This document shows, piece after piece, positions 1 to 8,700 of a stretch of DNA of 39,566 nucleotides. Source of the DNA: an uncultured Agathobaculum sp. (GTDB taxonomy: Bacteria; Bacillota; Clostridia; Oscillospirales; Butyricicoccaceae); NCBI GenBank assembly GCA_944384725.1, contig CALWUJ010000016.1:1-39566 (forward strand), in the 5' to 3' direction. The stretch's first letter is position 1; each line of letters starts with the position of its first letter. The notes under the pieces are model-generated. The model had not been told where the DNA came from, ran no database searches, and was given only the letters and a program-made list of their open reading frames with translations. The position numbers were made by a program, and so were the translations under genes.

Positions 1-1106
1 TGTGTTTTAAAGAAAGTACAAGTCCCCTCGTCTTCTAAAAATCCGGATTGCAGGGTAAGGTTGCGCACCTGCGGCGGTGTGGCAGTGGCCAGAGGTTTCC
101 AACCTTGCCACGCTTCTCCGCTATACCCCGAAATCGTTCGCGTACACGTCACTCCTGAGCTATAGTCAGTAAATGTCTGTTTTCTTCCATTTCCTCCATA
201 CGATCCTGTATTTTCAACCAGCAAGGAGAATGCTCCCGTATTGATTGGCCTGTTTGCACCAGTTGCTCCATCACAATAATAGAATCCCGGTGTTTTTACA
301 TCATTCAAATCCACATTTGCGTTTAAAGATGTTGGTGTATCGAGCTTATTCGCGAGATCTGCCCTGACTGCCTCCATCTCCTTTATGACGGTCGTCTCCG
401 TCCAGTGCGCGGCGTTCCACGCCTCTCCGCCCTCGATAGGCGTGCTGCACTTGTGCAGCTTACCGCCGTGCGTGCAGTAGTCGCCCACGGCATAGCTGCC
501 CTCCGGGTCGTACGCCGCAGCCGCAGAAATCGCAAGGAAAATCCCAAACGCATCTACAACGCCTTGTACCGTCGTCGCGCCCGTGCCGCCCTGTGGGATT
601 GACACCGCGCCGTTTTCACCCAGCCCCGCCACACCGTTCGGCTGGCCCACCATCCCGATGCTCACCAGCCCCACCGGGTCGAGCGTCACCGTCACTTCGC
701 TGGCGTTGCCGAACTGGAACACGAACGCCCATTCAATAACAAATCCCGGGCTTTCCGTTTGACTTGGAACTGTGTCTCCGACCTCGTCCTGCACGATTGC
801 ATACAAAATTTCGCCATTATCCGGATCCTCCGCAAAGAACCCCAGTTGCTGCATCATATATCCGGTTTCTAAGCCAATATTATTCAGCATGACTGGCACT
901 TTGATTTTTGCGCCGTCCAAAACATTCGGTGGCTGAAACGTCAGTGTCTGCTTTTCATTCACAAGTGCGGTTTGGTTTGCTAAGACAGACGGATCTACTG
1001 TCCCTGTGCCGGCTGCAACGCGCAAAAAGCCAAGCGTCTGCCCGTCTACCAGTTTTGCTTGCAATGCCAAACCAGCCTCTGTAACTGCCGCATTTGTCCA
1101 GCTCAT
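1..1106 (-). CDS. Phage tail fibre protein, C-terminus cut by window edge
   Basis: The frame is open from an ATG at 1106 to the window edge, giving 368 codons with no stop. The N-terminal part (about residues 1-150) resembles the tail-collar/fibre attachment region of Mu- and P2-like phages. It is followed by the motif IPQGGTGATT (about 170-180), a common boundary between the fibre shaft and variable parts. A later segment with the pattern YxxGDYCTHGGKLHKC resembles a small carbohydrate-binding-like domain. The ATG overlaps the stop of the upstream gpI-like gene as ATGA, so the two are translationally coupled. The protein would bind the host surface. Family assignment rests on position and motif and not on catalytic residues. 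Confidence 0.8.
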   Translation of the reverse strand, partial: MSWTNAAVTEAGLALQAKLVDGQTLGFLRVAAGTGTVDPSVLANQTALVNEKQTLTFQPPNVLDGAKIKVPVMLNNIGLETGYMMQQLGFFAEDPDNGEILYAIVQDEVGDTVPSQTESPGFVIEWAFVFQFGNASEVTVTLDPVGLVSIGMVGQPNGVAGLGENGAVSIPQGGTGATTVQGVVDAFGIFLAISAAAAYDPEGSYAVGDYCTHGGKLHKCSTPIEGGEAWNAAHWTETTVIKEMEAVRADLANKLDTPTSLNANVDLNDVKTPGFYYCDGATGANRPINTGAFSLLVENTGSYGGNGRKQTFTDYSSGVTCTRTISGYSGEAWQGWKPLATATPPQVRNLTLQSGFLEDEGTCTFFKT

Positions 1107-1678
1107 AGATTCACCTCAACTGTCGGATATGCTTTTCTTTCTGTTTCTGCTAACGCGAGATAGGTATTTGCCAACGTATCCCGCTGCAATGCCACATAAA
1201 TGATATAAATCAGATGTGCGGGTTTTGCTTCGTCAATCGCCTGTTTTGCTCGGTCTATCGTATCCGAGTTGGCACGCAACACCACTGCAAATGTGTTCTT
1301 TGCCACGTTCTCAATGACTTCGCACGGTACACCAGCCGCAGCGGATGCATATTCAGCCAATTTTGCCGGATTCACCGGCGGGATATACTTCATCTTCGAA
1401 ACCAGATTTGCCTGTCGCTGCGCATCCGTCCAAGCCGGATCGGGTGTAACACCATATTCCTGCTCCCAGATCGGCAATGACCATGTTGCCGTTTGCGGTA
1501 TGGTCTGGTCTCTGAGAGAGTCAACAAAACTTGCAATCGCATCCAGCGGCTTGCCAATCGCTTGGAACATCCACAGCGCAACATACCCGTTCCCATAGAT
1601 CGGAGCAACAAAGTCAATGATCCGCTGTGCGGTCTGGCTTTGCAAAATCTCATCCATCAGCTCTGTGCGGTATCTCAA
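1103..1678 (-). CDS. Baseplate/tail protein I-like (YmfQ/DUF2313 type)
   Basis: This 191-aa protein lies directly after the baseplate J gene and before the fibre, the position of tail protein I (gpI, YmfQ, DUF2313) in Mu- and PBSX-like myophages. The N-terminal half contains a run with WxLPIWEQEYG, typical of this family, where it describes the wedge tip joining fibre to baseplate. Its start overlaps the end of the J gene by 4 bp. Its stop overlaps the fibre start by 3 bases. Function is inferred from order and length. No enzymatic residues are expected. Confidence 0.8.
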   Translation of the reverse strand: MRYRTELMDEILQSQTAQRIIDFVAPIYGNGYVALWMFQAIGKPLDAIASFVDSLRDQTIPQTATWSLPIWEQEYGVTPDPAWTDAQRQANLVSKMKYIPPVNPAKLAEYASAAAGVPCEVIENVAKNTFAVVLRANSDTIDRAKQAIDEAKPAHLIYIIYVALQRDTLANTYLALAETERKAYPTVEVNL

Positions 1679-2802
1679 GTCACCACCCCCTGCGTGAGCA
1701 GAACACTATCGCTCGTCACCTGAGGAAGCTGTGTATTGGTGATGCTGATATTGGTCGAACCACTATTCAGAGTAAGCGCGTCATAGTCGTACACACCGGG
1801 TACTCCGGCAAGGATCTTTCCAATCTGCGTATAGCGCACTTCTCCATCCGAACGAGCGGTGTCCAAATATGCTTGCACCGCTTCGATGAACGCAGTCTTG
1901 ATTGCCTCCAAACTTGACCCTGTGCCCACTTCCACGGTGGCTGAAATAGAAAGCTCGATAATCGTGGGCGGGATCACGCTTAGTTTGACATTCGGAGCCG
2001 TCAACCGCAATTCCGGGTCTGCGGGTGACATGATGTAGTCATAGACGTTTTGGCATATCTCCTCATTGGCGGGATCCCCATTGCTATCCGTGATGACCAA
2101 TGTCACCAGTCCGCTATCATCTTGCGCAGGAATCACCGTCACGCCGCCGACACCGGGAACTTCCAGTGACCATCGCTTGTAATCAGCTACAGAACCGACA
2201 TATGACACGCTTTGGCTCTGATCGAGCGAAACAATGCGAGCGCGCAAGCTGTCATCGTCTTCCTCCTCAGTGCCTCCTGTGATGGCCTCCGGGTTTGTAA
2301 CAGCTGTTACGCCAGACAGCTGCGACAGTTTGAAAATTACCGTGCCAGCAATCACATTTCCAACTGTTCCAGTCTGCGTACATTTCACCGATACCTCGGT
2401 TGTCCCTTCAGGAAGATTGAACTTACCCTGCGTAGTTTCAAACACAACAGACGGCTGTCCGTCCACGGATGCGGTTGCGAATTGAGAGCCTACCGGGATA
2501 TTGGTATTTTTCGTCACGGTAAGCTGTAATGTTCCAGAAGATGCTGTCGCTGGACGGCGCGATATTCCGCGCATTTGTGCGTGATAGTCCAGCCATTCCC
2601 CGTAAGCATACATGGGAAAAATCAGCTTGATAATCTCCGGCAACGTCTGCTGGCAAAGCTCCGAAGCAATCATGGCCGTAGGCCGTGTATAATTGTATGG
2701 ATGCTGCCCCTGACTTTTGTCAATATCGCCCGGCATGGAATCCAGCATTTGCGTATGGATTTCATCGGTTGATTTGTTTTGCAAAAACTCAGGCAATTCC
2801 AT
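1675..2802 (-). CDS. Baseplate J-like protein (gpJ/XkdT)
   Basis: This 375-aa protein has the features of baseplate J family wedge proteins: an N-terminal region ending in LDYHAQMRGISRRPA, a central beta-rich domain, and an acidic EEEDDDSLRARI segment. The last is a hallmark of the family (the 'DD..LR.RI' stretch before the conserved core). The ATG at 2802 is directly preceded by the stop of the XkdS-like gene, and GGAGGTGA lies upstream. It would form the baseplate ring of a contractile tail. The length is normal and there is no sign of damage. Confidence 0.9.
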   Translation of the reverse strand: MELPEFLQNKSTDEIHTQMLDSMPGDIDKSQGQHPYNYTRPTAMIASELCQQTLPEIIKLIFPMYAYGEWLDYHAQMRGISRRPATASSGTLQLTVTKNTNIPVGSQFATASVDGQPSVVFETTQGKFNLPEGTTEVSVKCTQTGTVGNVIAGTVIFKLSQLSGVTAVTNPEAITGGTEEEDDDSLRARIVSLDQSQSVSYVGSVADYKRWSLEVPGVGGVTVIPAQDDSGLVTLVITDSNGDPANEEICQNVYDYIMSPADPELRLTAPNVKLSVIPPTIIELSISATVEVGTGSSLEAIKTAFIEAVQAYLDTARSDGEVRYTQIGKILAGVPGVYDYDALTLNSGSTNISITNTQLPQVTSDSVLLTQGVVT

Positions 2803-3273
2803 TTAGTAGTCACCTCCCGGAAGTGGAACGCGGATGTTGATGGTCACATCATCAATGCCGACGATTGTGACGTCTGCCAAAACAGCATCCGGCGCGGTCC
2901 ATTCATAGGAAATATCCTGCACATACGAAGTCCTTCCATAAGGGTCCGCGGTCAGTGCTTCCGTTATTTGCCGCGTCAACATTGATTCAGCTTCTTCCCG
3001 AGTGCTGCATTTGAAAACCGTATCGAATTCAATGCCGAAGTCCGTAGTGTAGGCCGCGTGATTGTACCGGTCCGTCAAGAGACAGGTTTTGCACCATGCC
3101 TCCCACGCATCTACGCCGGAATTGCTTTCAATCTGCTGTGCTCCGTTTCTAATGAAGTCCCCCTGCTCAAAGTCGAAGTCTGCCGACGGCTTATAGCCAA
3201 TCGGCTGCGGCATCAGTAGGTCAGCAGCCGTTGACAATTCATTTTCATATCCAACCGGAAACAAATTAGGCAT
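2803..3273 (-). CDS. DUF2634/XkdS-like baseplate protein
   Basis: This 156-aa protein sits between the DUF2577-type gene and gpJ, where PBSX-like phages carry xkdS (DUF2634), a relative of the gp25/GPW baseplate wedge. The visible pattern fits: an N-terminal acidic FDFEQGDFI, a central AWxxWCKTCLLTDRYNHAAY segment, and a C-terminal beta strand pair ending in the stop. The start ATG at 3273 has AAGGTGG upstream. No odd features are seen. Confidence 0.8.
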   Translation of the reverse strand: MPNLFPVGYENELSTAADLLMPQPIGYKPSADFDFEQGDFIRNGAQQIESNSGVDAWEAWCKTCLLTDRYNHAAYTTDFGIEFDTVFKCSTREEAESMLTRQITEALTADPYGRTSYVQDISYEWTAPDAVLADVTIVGIDDVTINIRVPLPGGDY

Positions 3274-3522
3274 TTAACCACCCACCTTGCTTATGACGAC
3301 GTATTCGCCCTCGGTATGCAAAACGAGAACGTGATCCCCGGGCATGAGAGAAATGGATGCAATGTACTGACCCTGCGGCACCTGTCCAGAGATGCCGTCC
3401 AGCGTGAGGTTCATCGCTCCATCTACTTGCCCGAATAGTGAACTGGGCGGGCTTCTGTTCGCTTTTGCAACGCCTTTCGAGCGATTGTCCAGAATATCGA
3501 AAAGAAGTTCGATATTGTTCAT
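3274..3522 (-). CDS. DUF2577/XkdR-like small tail protein
   Basis: This protein has 82 aa from the ATG at 3522, which has GAGGTG six bases upstream. An upstream GTG at 3543 is in frame but overlaps the XkdQ stop and lacks a ribosome site. The beta-rich sequence ends in GDHVLVLHTEGEYVVISKV, like the OB-type core of the DUF2577 (XkdR) family. These are found between XkdQ and XkdS in PBSX-type tails. It probably packs onto the baseplate hub. Confidence 0.7.
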   Translation of the reverse strand: MNNIELLFDILDNRSKGVAKANRSPPSSLFGQVDGAMNLTLDGISGQVPQGQYIASISLMPGDHVLVLHTEGEYVVISKVGG

Positions 3523-3532
3523 CTGTATCACC

Positions 3533-4531
3533 TCAATACTCACAAGTGAGCGTCATCTTCTTGCTGTCGCTTTTGATTTTTCTCTGGACACCAAGCACTA
3601 TAAAGTCGGAATTCATGTCTCCTGCCACTATCTTCACCTTGTCCCCTTTTCGAATCCAAGGGATGTCCACAGCTTCCACCTCGAATTTCTTTTTAGGCGC
3701 ACCGTTTTCGGAAATTTCGGTATTCGCCTCTTTCTTTGCCGCATCCAGACTTTTGTCCGAATCCTTTTGCCGTATCTTCTGTAAAGTGCCGTATTCGTTC
3801 GTTTTTCCGGTCACTACCGCAGCGGTATTGCTCGCCCCACCGTCATCTGCTGCGCCCATGATCTTGATTTTTGTGATAACGCCCGACATAGAAACGCGGC
3901 TATTTGTCGATATGACCCGTTCATTTTGATGCAGCGTATACACGGTATCGTTCTGGCCAACCGGCGCAATATCGATAATATCCTCACGCGACCGCATAAC
4001 GAACCGGGTGCCTTTTTGCCTTTTGACTTCTCCCAACAAATCATTCAGAAAAATATCCGAAAGCGTTCCCTGCAGCGTCAGCTTGTCGTGTGTAATGCTG
4101 TCATAGGTGTAATTTTGTTTTACGCCCCAATCCGCGCAGAGCGACGAAGTAACCTGTGATGTGCTTTGCCCTTTTGCAAAGAATTTGCTTTCCTCAGATT
4201 CTTGAAAGAAAATCAGATTATCATAGCAAGTTGCCGAAAGGATCTTTTCCAGATCGCTGGAATATTCAATTTCCCAAATGAAGCCGCGGAACACCTCTTT
4301 CGGACTGTTGCCATCATTGGCATACAGGTACATCCGATCCATAACGTCGATTGCTTCATTGAGATATGCGGACCCGTTCGGGGCATTAAAAAAGGACACC
4401 GTCACGCGCTGCGCGACCTGTCCTTCTTCCTCTGCTGTCTCCACGTCAGTCATGATGCTGGTAATGTTGTACCGCGCACCCGACTTTGTCACAATCACTG
4501 CGCTGTATTCAGGATTATCCCTACTCGCCAT
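3533..4531 (-). CDS. XkdQ-like tail hub protein (gpD/late control D family)
   Basis: This 332-aa protein matches the XkdQ/late-control-D type hub. A beta-rich N-terminus is followed by a domain with TLQGTLSDIFLNDLLGEV and a C-terminal region with DIPWIRKGDKVKI, typical of hub proteins that bind the tube end and tail spike. The ATG at 4531 follows GGCGGTGG. In complete phages this gene follows the tape measure and the LysM protein XkdP. Both are missing here, and an intrinsic terminator lies just upstream at 4556-4587. Expression of the tail segment would therefore depend on read-through. Confidence 0.85.
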   Translation of the reverse strand: MASRDNPEYSAVIVTKSGARYNITSIMTDVETAEEEGQVAQRVTVSFFNAPNGSAYLNEAIDVMDRMYLYANDGNSPKEVFRGFIWEIEYSSDLEKILSATCYDNLIFFQESEESKFFAKGQSTSQVTSSLCADWGVKQNYTYDSITHDKLTLQGTLSDIFLNDLLGEVKRQKGTRFVMRSREDIIDIAPVGQNDTVYTLHQNERVISTNSRVSMSGVITKIKIMGAADDGGASNTAAVVTGKTNEYGTLQKIRQKDSDKSLDAAKKEANTEISENGAPKKKFEVEAVDIPWIRKGDKVKIVAGDMNSDFIVLGVQRKIKSDSKKMTLTCEY

Positions 4532-4555
4532 ATTCCACCGCCTTTGAAAATGGGT

Positions 4556-4587
4556 ATAAGAAAACCACCCTACTTGGTAAGGTGGTT
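4556..4587 (-). terminator. Intrinsic terminator within the late region
   Basis: On the minus strand the arms AACCACC and GGTGGTT flank an 11-nt loop, followed by TTTTCTT. It lies between the KilAC-like gene and xkdQ. It closes the packaging/portal transcription unit before the tail genes, which is unusual for a phage late operon. Confidence 0.75.
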
Positions 4588-4603
4588 CCCATATTCGGAT
4601 TGC

Positions 4604-4996
4604 TTATGCTGTTTCTCCATTCAAAATAGAGCGCAGCACAGGAACGACTTTTTCATAGTATCGGAAAGTCGGCACTTCTTTTGCGATGCCTTTTGCCTTG
4701 TCATTGTACCATGCACCGTATTCATCCGTTTTGAGATTATGTCGGTTCGTCAGGATGCCAACCTTATTAGAACTGATACCAAGCATTTTTCCAATCTCGG
4801 TCGCGGAATAGGTGCGCTCCTTGATTTCGGGCAACGGCAGAAGAAACTCTCCCGTCAGTTCTTTCGTCGCATGTGCTTGCAACACCTGTCGGTATGTTCC
4901 CTGATATTCCTCGGCAAGCCGCTCTAAAATCTGTGCCTTTCGGATGCGAACATTCTGCATCCGAGTTTCGGCCATCATGCGCTGATAGTCCGTCAT
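4604..4996 (-). CDS. KilAC-like antirepressor C-terminal domain protein
   Basis: This 130-aa protein starts at an ATG at 4996, 34 bp after the MuF gene stop, with a weak ribosome site. The C-terminal half carries RTYSATEIGKMLGISSNKVG, a helix-turn-helix like the C-terminal (KilAC/ANT) domain of phage antirepressors. The N-terminal half is a charged helix. It lacks any BRO-N or ORF6N domain. A DNA-binding regulator is inferred. Its place between head and tail genes, followed directly by a terminator, is odd and marks the point where about a dozen structural genes are missing. Confidence 0.6.
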   Translation of the reverse strand: MTDYQRMMAETRMQNVRIRKAQILERLAEEYQGTYRQVLQAHATKELTGEFLLPLPEIKERTYSATEIGKMLGISSNKVGILTNRHNLKTDEYGAWYNDKAKGIAKEVPTFRYYEKVVPVLRSILNGETA

Positions 4997-5029
4997 GCTG
5001 ACAATCTTTGCTTCACCGCGTCGTAATGC

Positions 5030-5929
5030 TTATGAAACACTTTTTGTCACCTCCTCCTCGTAATACACCGCACACCGACAGGATGGATGCGCCGGCGGTG
5101 TTCGACGGATGCCGGGATCCTGTAATTTGGTTCGAAACGGAAAATCATCGTCTATTCCGATTTTCATCCCATCCAATGCACCGCACACTGGGCACACGCG
5201 CTCATCATCCGCGGTGCACCACACTTTGACCGGGTGTGTCATATATCCCTGCTCTTGCGCCTGTTTCACGCCCTGATAGGATCCCTGATTATATGCAAAA
5301 GACAGCTCCGTTCGGGCGATGTTGTATGCCCTGTATCGGTGCTGTCTTTCGGCGTATTTGATTGCTTGTTCCTGCGCCCGGACTTCTTTCATGCCGGATT
5401 CTATCGCATTTTCATAGTATCGCATATTGGCGAGCGATTGGTCTCTTGTCAGACCGATCATGGGGCGGATGACATGCGCAAGGTTATCCGCGCCCAGTCC
5501 ATCCAACTGCACAGCCCGGTTGATCACCGCCCTTAGTCCTTCCATCTGGGTATCTGTTACTTCCGTGATAAAAGCTGCGGCGCGATTGCGTGTCCACTCT
5601 GCGATACCGTCAGCCATAGGATTGAAAATATAACCCTTATAGCGCGTTTTGAACTCCGCAGCAGCTTCATCCATGGCCTTGACCCATTCCGGATACAGAT
5701 ATTCCATCACAAATGCCGCGTATTCTTCCCGCCATTGCTCAATATAATCTGCATCCAAATCGCCAGACAGGATTGCCGCGCGAATTTCCTTGTAGGTGAT
5801 CTCCTTTTTCTGACTATCCCACAGGCGGTATAATACGCGCACAAGCCCCGGCTCATTTGCATCCAGAAAGGACCGCAACTTTGTCAATGCGTTGTTCCGG
5901 CGAAATGTTTTCTTGATGATCGCATTCAT
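5030..5929 (-). CDS. Phage head morphogenesis protein (MuF/SPP1 gp7 family)
   Basis: This 299-aa protein has a helical N-terminus (1-150). Its C-terminal MuF domain has RTELSFAYNQG, then the zinc-binding-like CTADDERVCPVCGALDG, and the closing HPSCRCAVYY. These are the classic residues of the minor head protein family (Mu gpF, SPP1 gp7) that associates with the portal and is ejected or assists capsid assembly. The ATG overlaps the portal stop by 4 bp. The sequence looks intact even though no capsid gene follows it. Confidence 0.9.
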   Translation of the reverse strand: MNAIIKKTFRRNNALTKLRSFLDANEPGLVRVLYRLWDSQKKEITYKEIRAAILSGDLDADYIEQWREEYAAFVMEYLYPEWVKAMDEAAAEFKTRYKGYIFNPMADGIAEWTRNRAAAFITEVTDTQMEGLRAVINRAVQLDGLGADNLAHVIRPMIGLTRDQSLANMRYYENAIESGMKEVRAQEQAIKYAERQHRYRAYNIARTELSFAYNQGSYQGVKQAQEQGYMTHPVKVWCTADDERVCPVCGALDGMKIGIDDDFPFRTKLQDPGIRRTPPAHPSCRCAVYYEEEVTKSVS

Positions 5930-7266
5930 GCCATATCACCCGGCGATACTGCACCCTGCTCTGTCTGGACTGGTTCCGTTGTCCGTCCAATGGAAATATC
6001 TGCGGTTCCGCTTTCCGTTTCCAACCGACTTGGCAGCCCCGCGACACGGCGGACATAATCCTCGACTTGCTCATCCGGTTGGAGTATTCCAGAAGCAGAT
6101 ACGCGCTGCAAGAACTCTCCGAATACGGCCAGATCCTTATCCTCGATATCTCCATGTGCCATGTGTGGATAATCGGTAATCTGCGAAAACGCCTTTCCGT
6201 TAAGGTCAATTAGCCGCGGAATGCCTTGACTGTTAAACACATCACAAATCACATCCAGATATGTACCGACCGCCAGCGCGAATATCTTCGTCTTGCTGGA
6301 TGCCAGTGCAAATGAACCGACCGACTGCTGGCCAAGCATGACAAAGTCAGCCAAAACCGTTGTCGCAATCCGCTTGTCGTATCGCTCAATTACCGCATTG
6401 GTATCAATCGCTTTCCCGGTATTCCCGTGCAGCAGCTCCAGCTTCCAGCCGCCCTCCCCGCCCGGCAGTACGATACCCATTTCGCTATCTTGCTTGATGC
6501 CGGTCACAATGTCACGCGCCCAGTTTAACGCCTCCTGTGATTCCTTATCATCCGGGTCCCACAGATTCATATTCGGCGGCGTATACAGTACCGGAAAGCC
6601 TGCAAGATTTCTTTCAATGCCGATTCCCTCAATTTCCTGAATGCGGCTTTTGAAATACCATGACTTGTACGCTGTACGCAGGATAGAACGCCCTTCCGGG
6701 TTATTTTTCACGCTGGTTGTGCGGAAGTGCAGCGCCTTTTCCAGCGGTATTGTCAACACGCCAAAATCCGGCGGCGGCATCTGAGACATGCCAAGCAGTA
6801 CATCCGTCCCCGGCTTATACTCCCAGCGGAACAAGGTGTCCTGTGCGCGGATCGGCAGCTTGCTCCATCCAATCAAACCATCGTTAAACTTGCTTGAGAA
6901 ATCCGGGTCACGTTTTCGGCCATTCCGCCGCTTATAGCAAATTTCGTGATAGCTCCACCCGTATGTCAGGAAAGAGAGGATTTCAGCCAGCGTGTCCTGC
7001 CATGTGTTTGCCATGTCATACAGGCAGCTCTCTACGAACTCTGCCGCAGTCTTATCAATATCAGACGGTCCGCCCGGTTCGATTGTAAAATCCACCTGAC
7101 GCATTAGCATCTGGATGGCAAACAGGATGGCTCCGACCGTGTCATCATTCTCAGACATCTGATAGTATGTTTGCACACCGCGCGTCCCGCGCAGCTCCGG
7201 CAAGAACTCTTCGAAAAACATGCCGGAATATCTGTATTGACCGATGCGGCCATATTCATATTTCAA
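5926..7266 (-). CDS. Phage portal protein (DUF935/Mu gp29-like)
   Basis: This 446-aa protein lies directly after TerL. It has the portal-type pattern NDDTVGAILFAIQMLMRQVD near residue 40-60, a FLTYGWSYHEICYK segment near 100-115, and a long C-terminal helical region with PEGRSILRTAYKSWYFK. These match the DUF935/gp29-like portals of Mu-type phages. The portal forms the dodecameric DNA gate of the procapsid and docks the terminase. The start at 7266 lies six bases after the TerL stop. Length is within the usual range. Confidence 0.88.
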   Translation of the reverse strand: MKYEYGRIGQYRYSGMFFEEFLPELRGTRGVQTYYQMSENDDTVGAILFAIQMLMRQVDFTIEPGGPSDIDKTAAEFVESCLYDMANTWQDTLAEILSFLTYGWSYHEICYKRRNGRKRDPDFSSKFNDGLIGWSKLPIRAQDTLFRWEYKPGTDVLLGMSQMPPPDFGVLTIPLEKALHFRTTSVKNNPEGRSILRTAYKSWYFKSRIQEIEGIGIERNLAGFPVLYTPPNMNLWDPDDKESQEALNWARDIVTGIKQDSEMGIVLPGGEGGWKLELLHGNTGKAIDTNAVIERYDKRIATTVLADFVMLGQQSVGSFALASSKTKIFALAVGTYLDVICDVFNSQGIPRLIDLNGKAFSQITDYPHMAHGDIEDKDLAVFGEFLQRVSASGILQPDEQVEDYVRRVAGLPSRLETESGTADISIGRTTEPVQTEQGAVSPGDMA

Positions 7267-7272
7267 TCACGG

Positions 7273-8700
7273 TCACCTCTTCCAATACGATTGTTGCGCC
7301 GGCACTGTGGCTTTTGGTACAATCACCTGCTGTTTCCCGGTCATGCGCTCCGCAATGCCGGTCGTGGCGTCGGGCGCGTCATCATGCGCGTTCTTGCCCT
7401 CTTTTTGGTAGGACTGCATTGCTTTTGCGTATTCCGGCCACCGGTCACGCCAATTTGCCGGAAAATAAATATGATCCTGCACCCACGTTGCGTTGGTGAG
7501 GATCCGTGCGATCTTGTTTTCACTTTGGTGGAACCACTCGATGCGGCAGCGGTTGGTGCCCAGCGCGCGCAGCTCCCGCTCCACGTTGCGGGCAAAGCCC
7601 CGTCCGCCGTTGTTGCTCTCGATGCGGGCCACATTGCAACCGTGCGCCGCAAGCCGCCGCGCTGTCTCCGGCTCGGTGACCTCCATCGGCGCCTTGGTGT
7701 AGTACACGTCCAGCACATAGGCCTCATGGTTGTACTCGCCGTAGATGATCGAGCACAGAAAGTCGCTGCCCTGATCGGCGGTGTCCGTGTAGTTGCTGAT
7801 ACGGGTGAAAAGTGGCTTGCCGCTCGTGTCCCGCGGAATATCGGCGTAGGTCTTGAAGCTGCTGTACAGCCTGCCCTTGAGGTCGATCGGCTCCTGCTGG
7901 TAGTTGGCGGACGCGATCTCCTCGGACATGGTGCGCACCTTGTCGTCGTAGTCCGCCCGGGTCAGCACCGCGTCGCACAGCATCGTGCCGTCATCCTGCA
8001 GCGCCTTCATCGTGATGTGCTCCGCGTCCGGCCAATGCGCCAGCGCGCGACCTGCCAGGTCGTTGGTCGCCCAGCGGGTCATAATGATGATGATTTTATA
8101 GCCGGTCTCGGTACGCGACAGCATGGTGTCGGTGAACCACTGCCACTGCTTTTCGAGCGTATTCTCGTTGAATGCTTCCTCGGCCTTTTTGATCAGATCG
8201 TCGATGATCAGCTTGCGCGCGCCGAAGCCGGTCGCTGTGCCGCCGGGAGAGGTCGCCAGATAACTCGCATACTGCCCTTCAAGCGCCCACTTGCCAGCCG
8301 CCGCCTCGCCGTACTTAATGCGGGTGTGAGGAAAAATATCCGAGAACACGATGCGGTTCGGGTCGAACGCTTCCTCGGCAATGCCGTCGCGCACCGAGCG
8401 GGCGAAGGTGGTGGACAATGTCTCGTTGTAGCTGCCGGTCATGATCTGTTCGCTGGGGTCGCGCCCAAACAGCCACTGAGACAACAAAACCGCCGTGCGG
8501 CTCTTGCCATGACGCGGCGGCATATTGACGACCAGCACTTTGCGATCGCTCTCGCAGAACGCCTGCAAGCGGGTGCAAAGCTCCTTCAGATACGGCCGAT
8601 CTTCCCGGTAGAAGTCCGGTGCCATCAGCTTGCAGTACGACCAGAACTCACGCCGGGCAAGCTCCATCCGAGCCGCGCGCCGGATCGTCGGATCAACCAT
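7273..8700 (-). CDS. terL: Terminase large subunit (packaging ATPase/nuclease)
   Basis: This 475-aa protein has an N-terminal ATPase with a Walker A-like loop PPRHGKSRT (residues 61-69), Walker B-type KLIIDDLI (about 163-170) and coupling motif IIIIMTRW. The C-terminal RNase H-like nuclease has acidic residues in TADQGSD, IESNNGGRGF and the final HDDAPDA. It would translocate and cut phage DNA together with TerS and the portal. The start overlaps the TerS end by 8 bp. Codon use is more GC-rich than in the neighbouring tail genes. All key motifs are present. Confidence 0.95.
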   Translation of the reverse strand: MVDPTIRRAARMELARREFWSYCKLMAPDFYREDRPYLKELCTRLQAFCESDRKVLVVNMPPRHGKSRTAVLLSQWLFGRDPSEQIMTGSYNETLSTTFARSVRDGIAEEAFDPNRIVFSDIFPHTRIKYGEAAAGKWALEGQYASYLATSPGGTATGFGARKLIIDDLIKKAEEAFNENTLEKQWQWFTDTMLSRTETGYKIIIIMTRWATNDLAGRALAHWPDAEHITMKALQDDGTMLCDAVLTRADYDDKVRTMSEEIASANYQQEPIDLKGRLYSSFKTYADIPRDTSGKPLFTRISNYTDTADQGSDFLCSIIYGEYNHEAYVLDVYYTKAPMEVTEPETARRLAAHGCNVARIESNNGGRGFARNVERELRALGTNRCRIEWFHQSENKIARILTNATWVQDHIYFPANWRDRWPEYAKAMQSYQKEGKNAHDDAPDATTGIAERMTGKQQVIVPKATVPAQQSYWKR

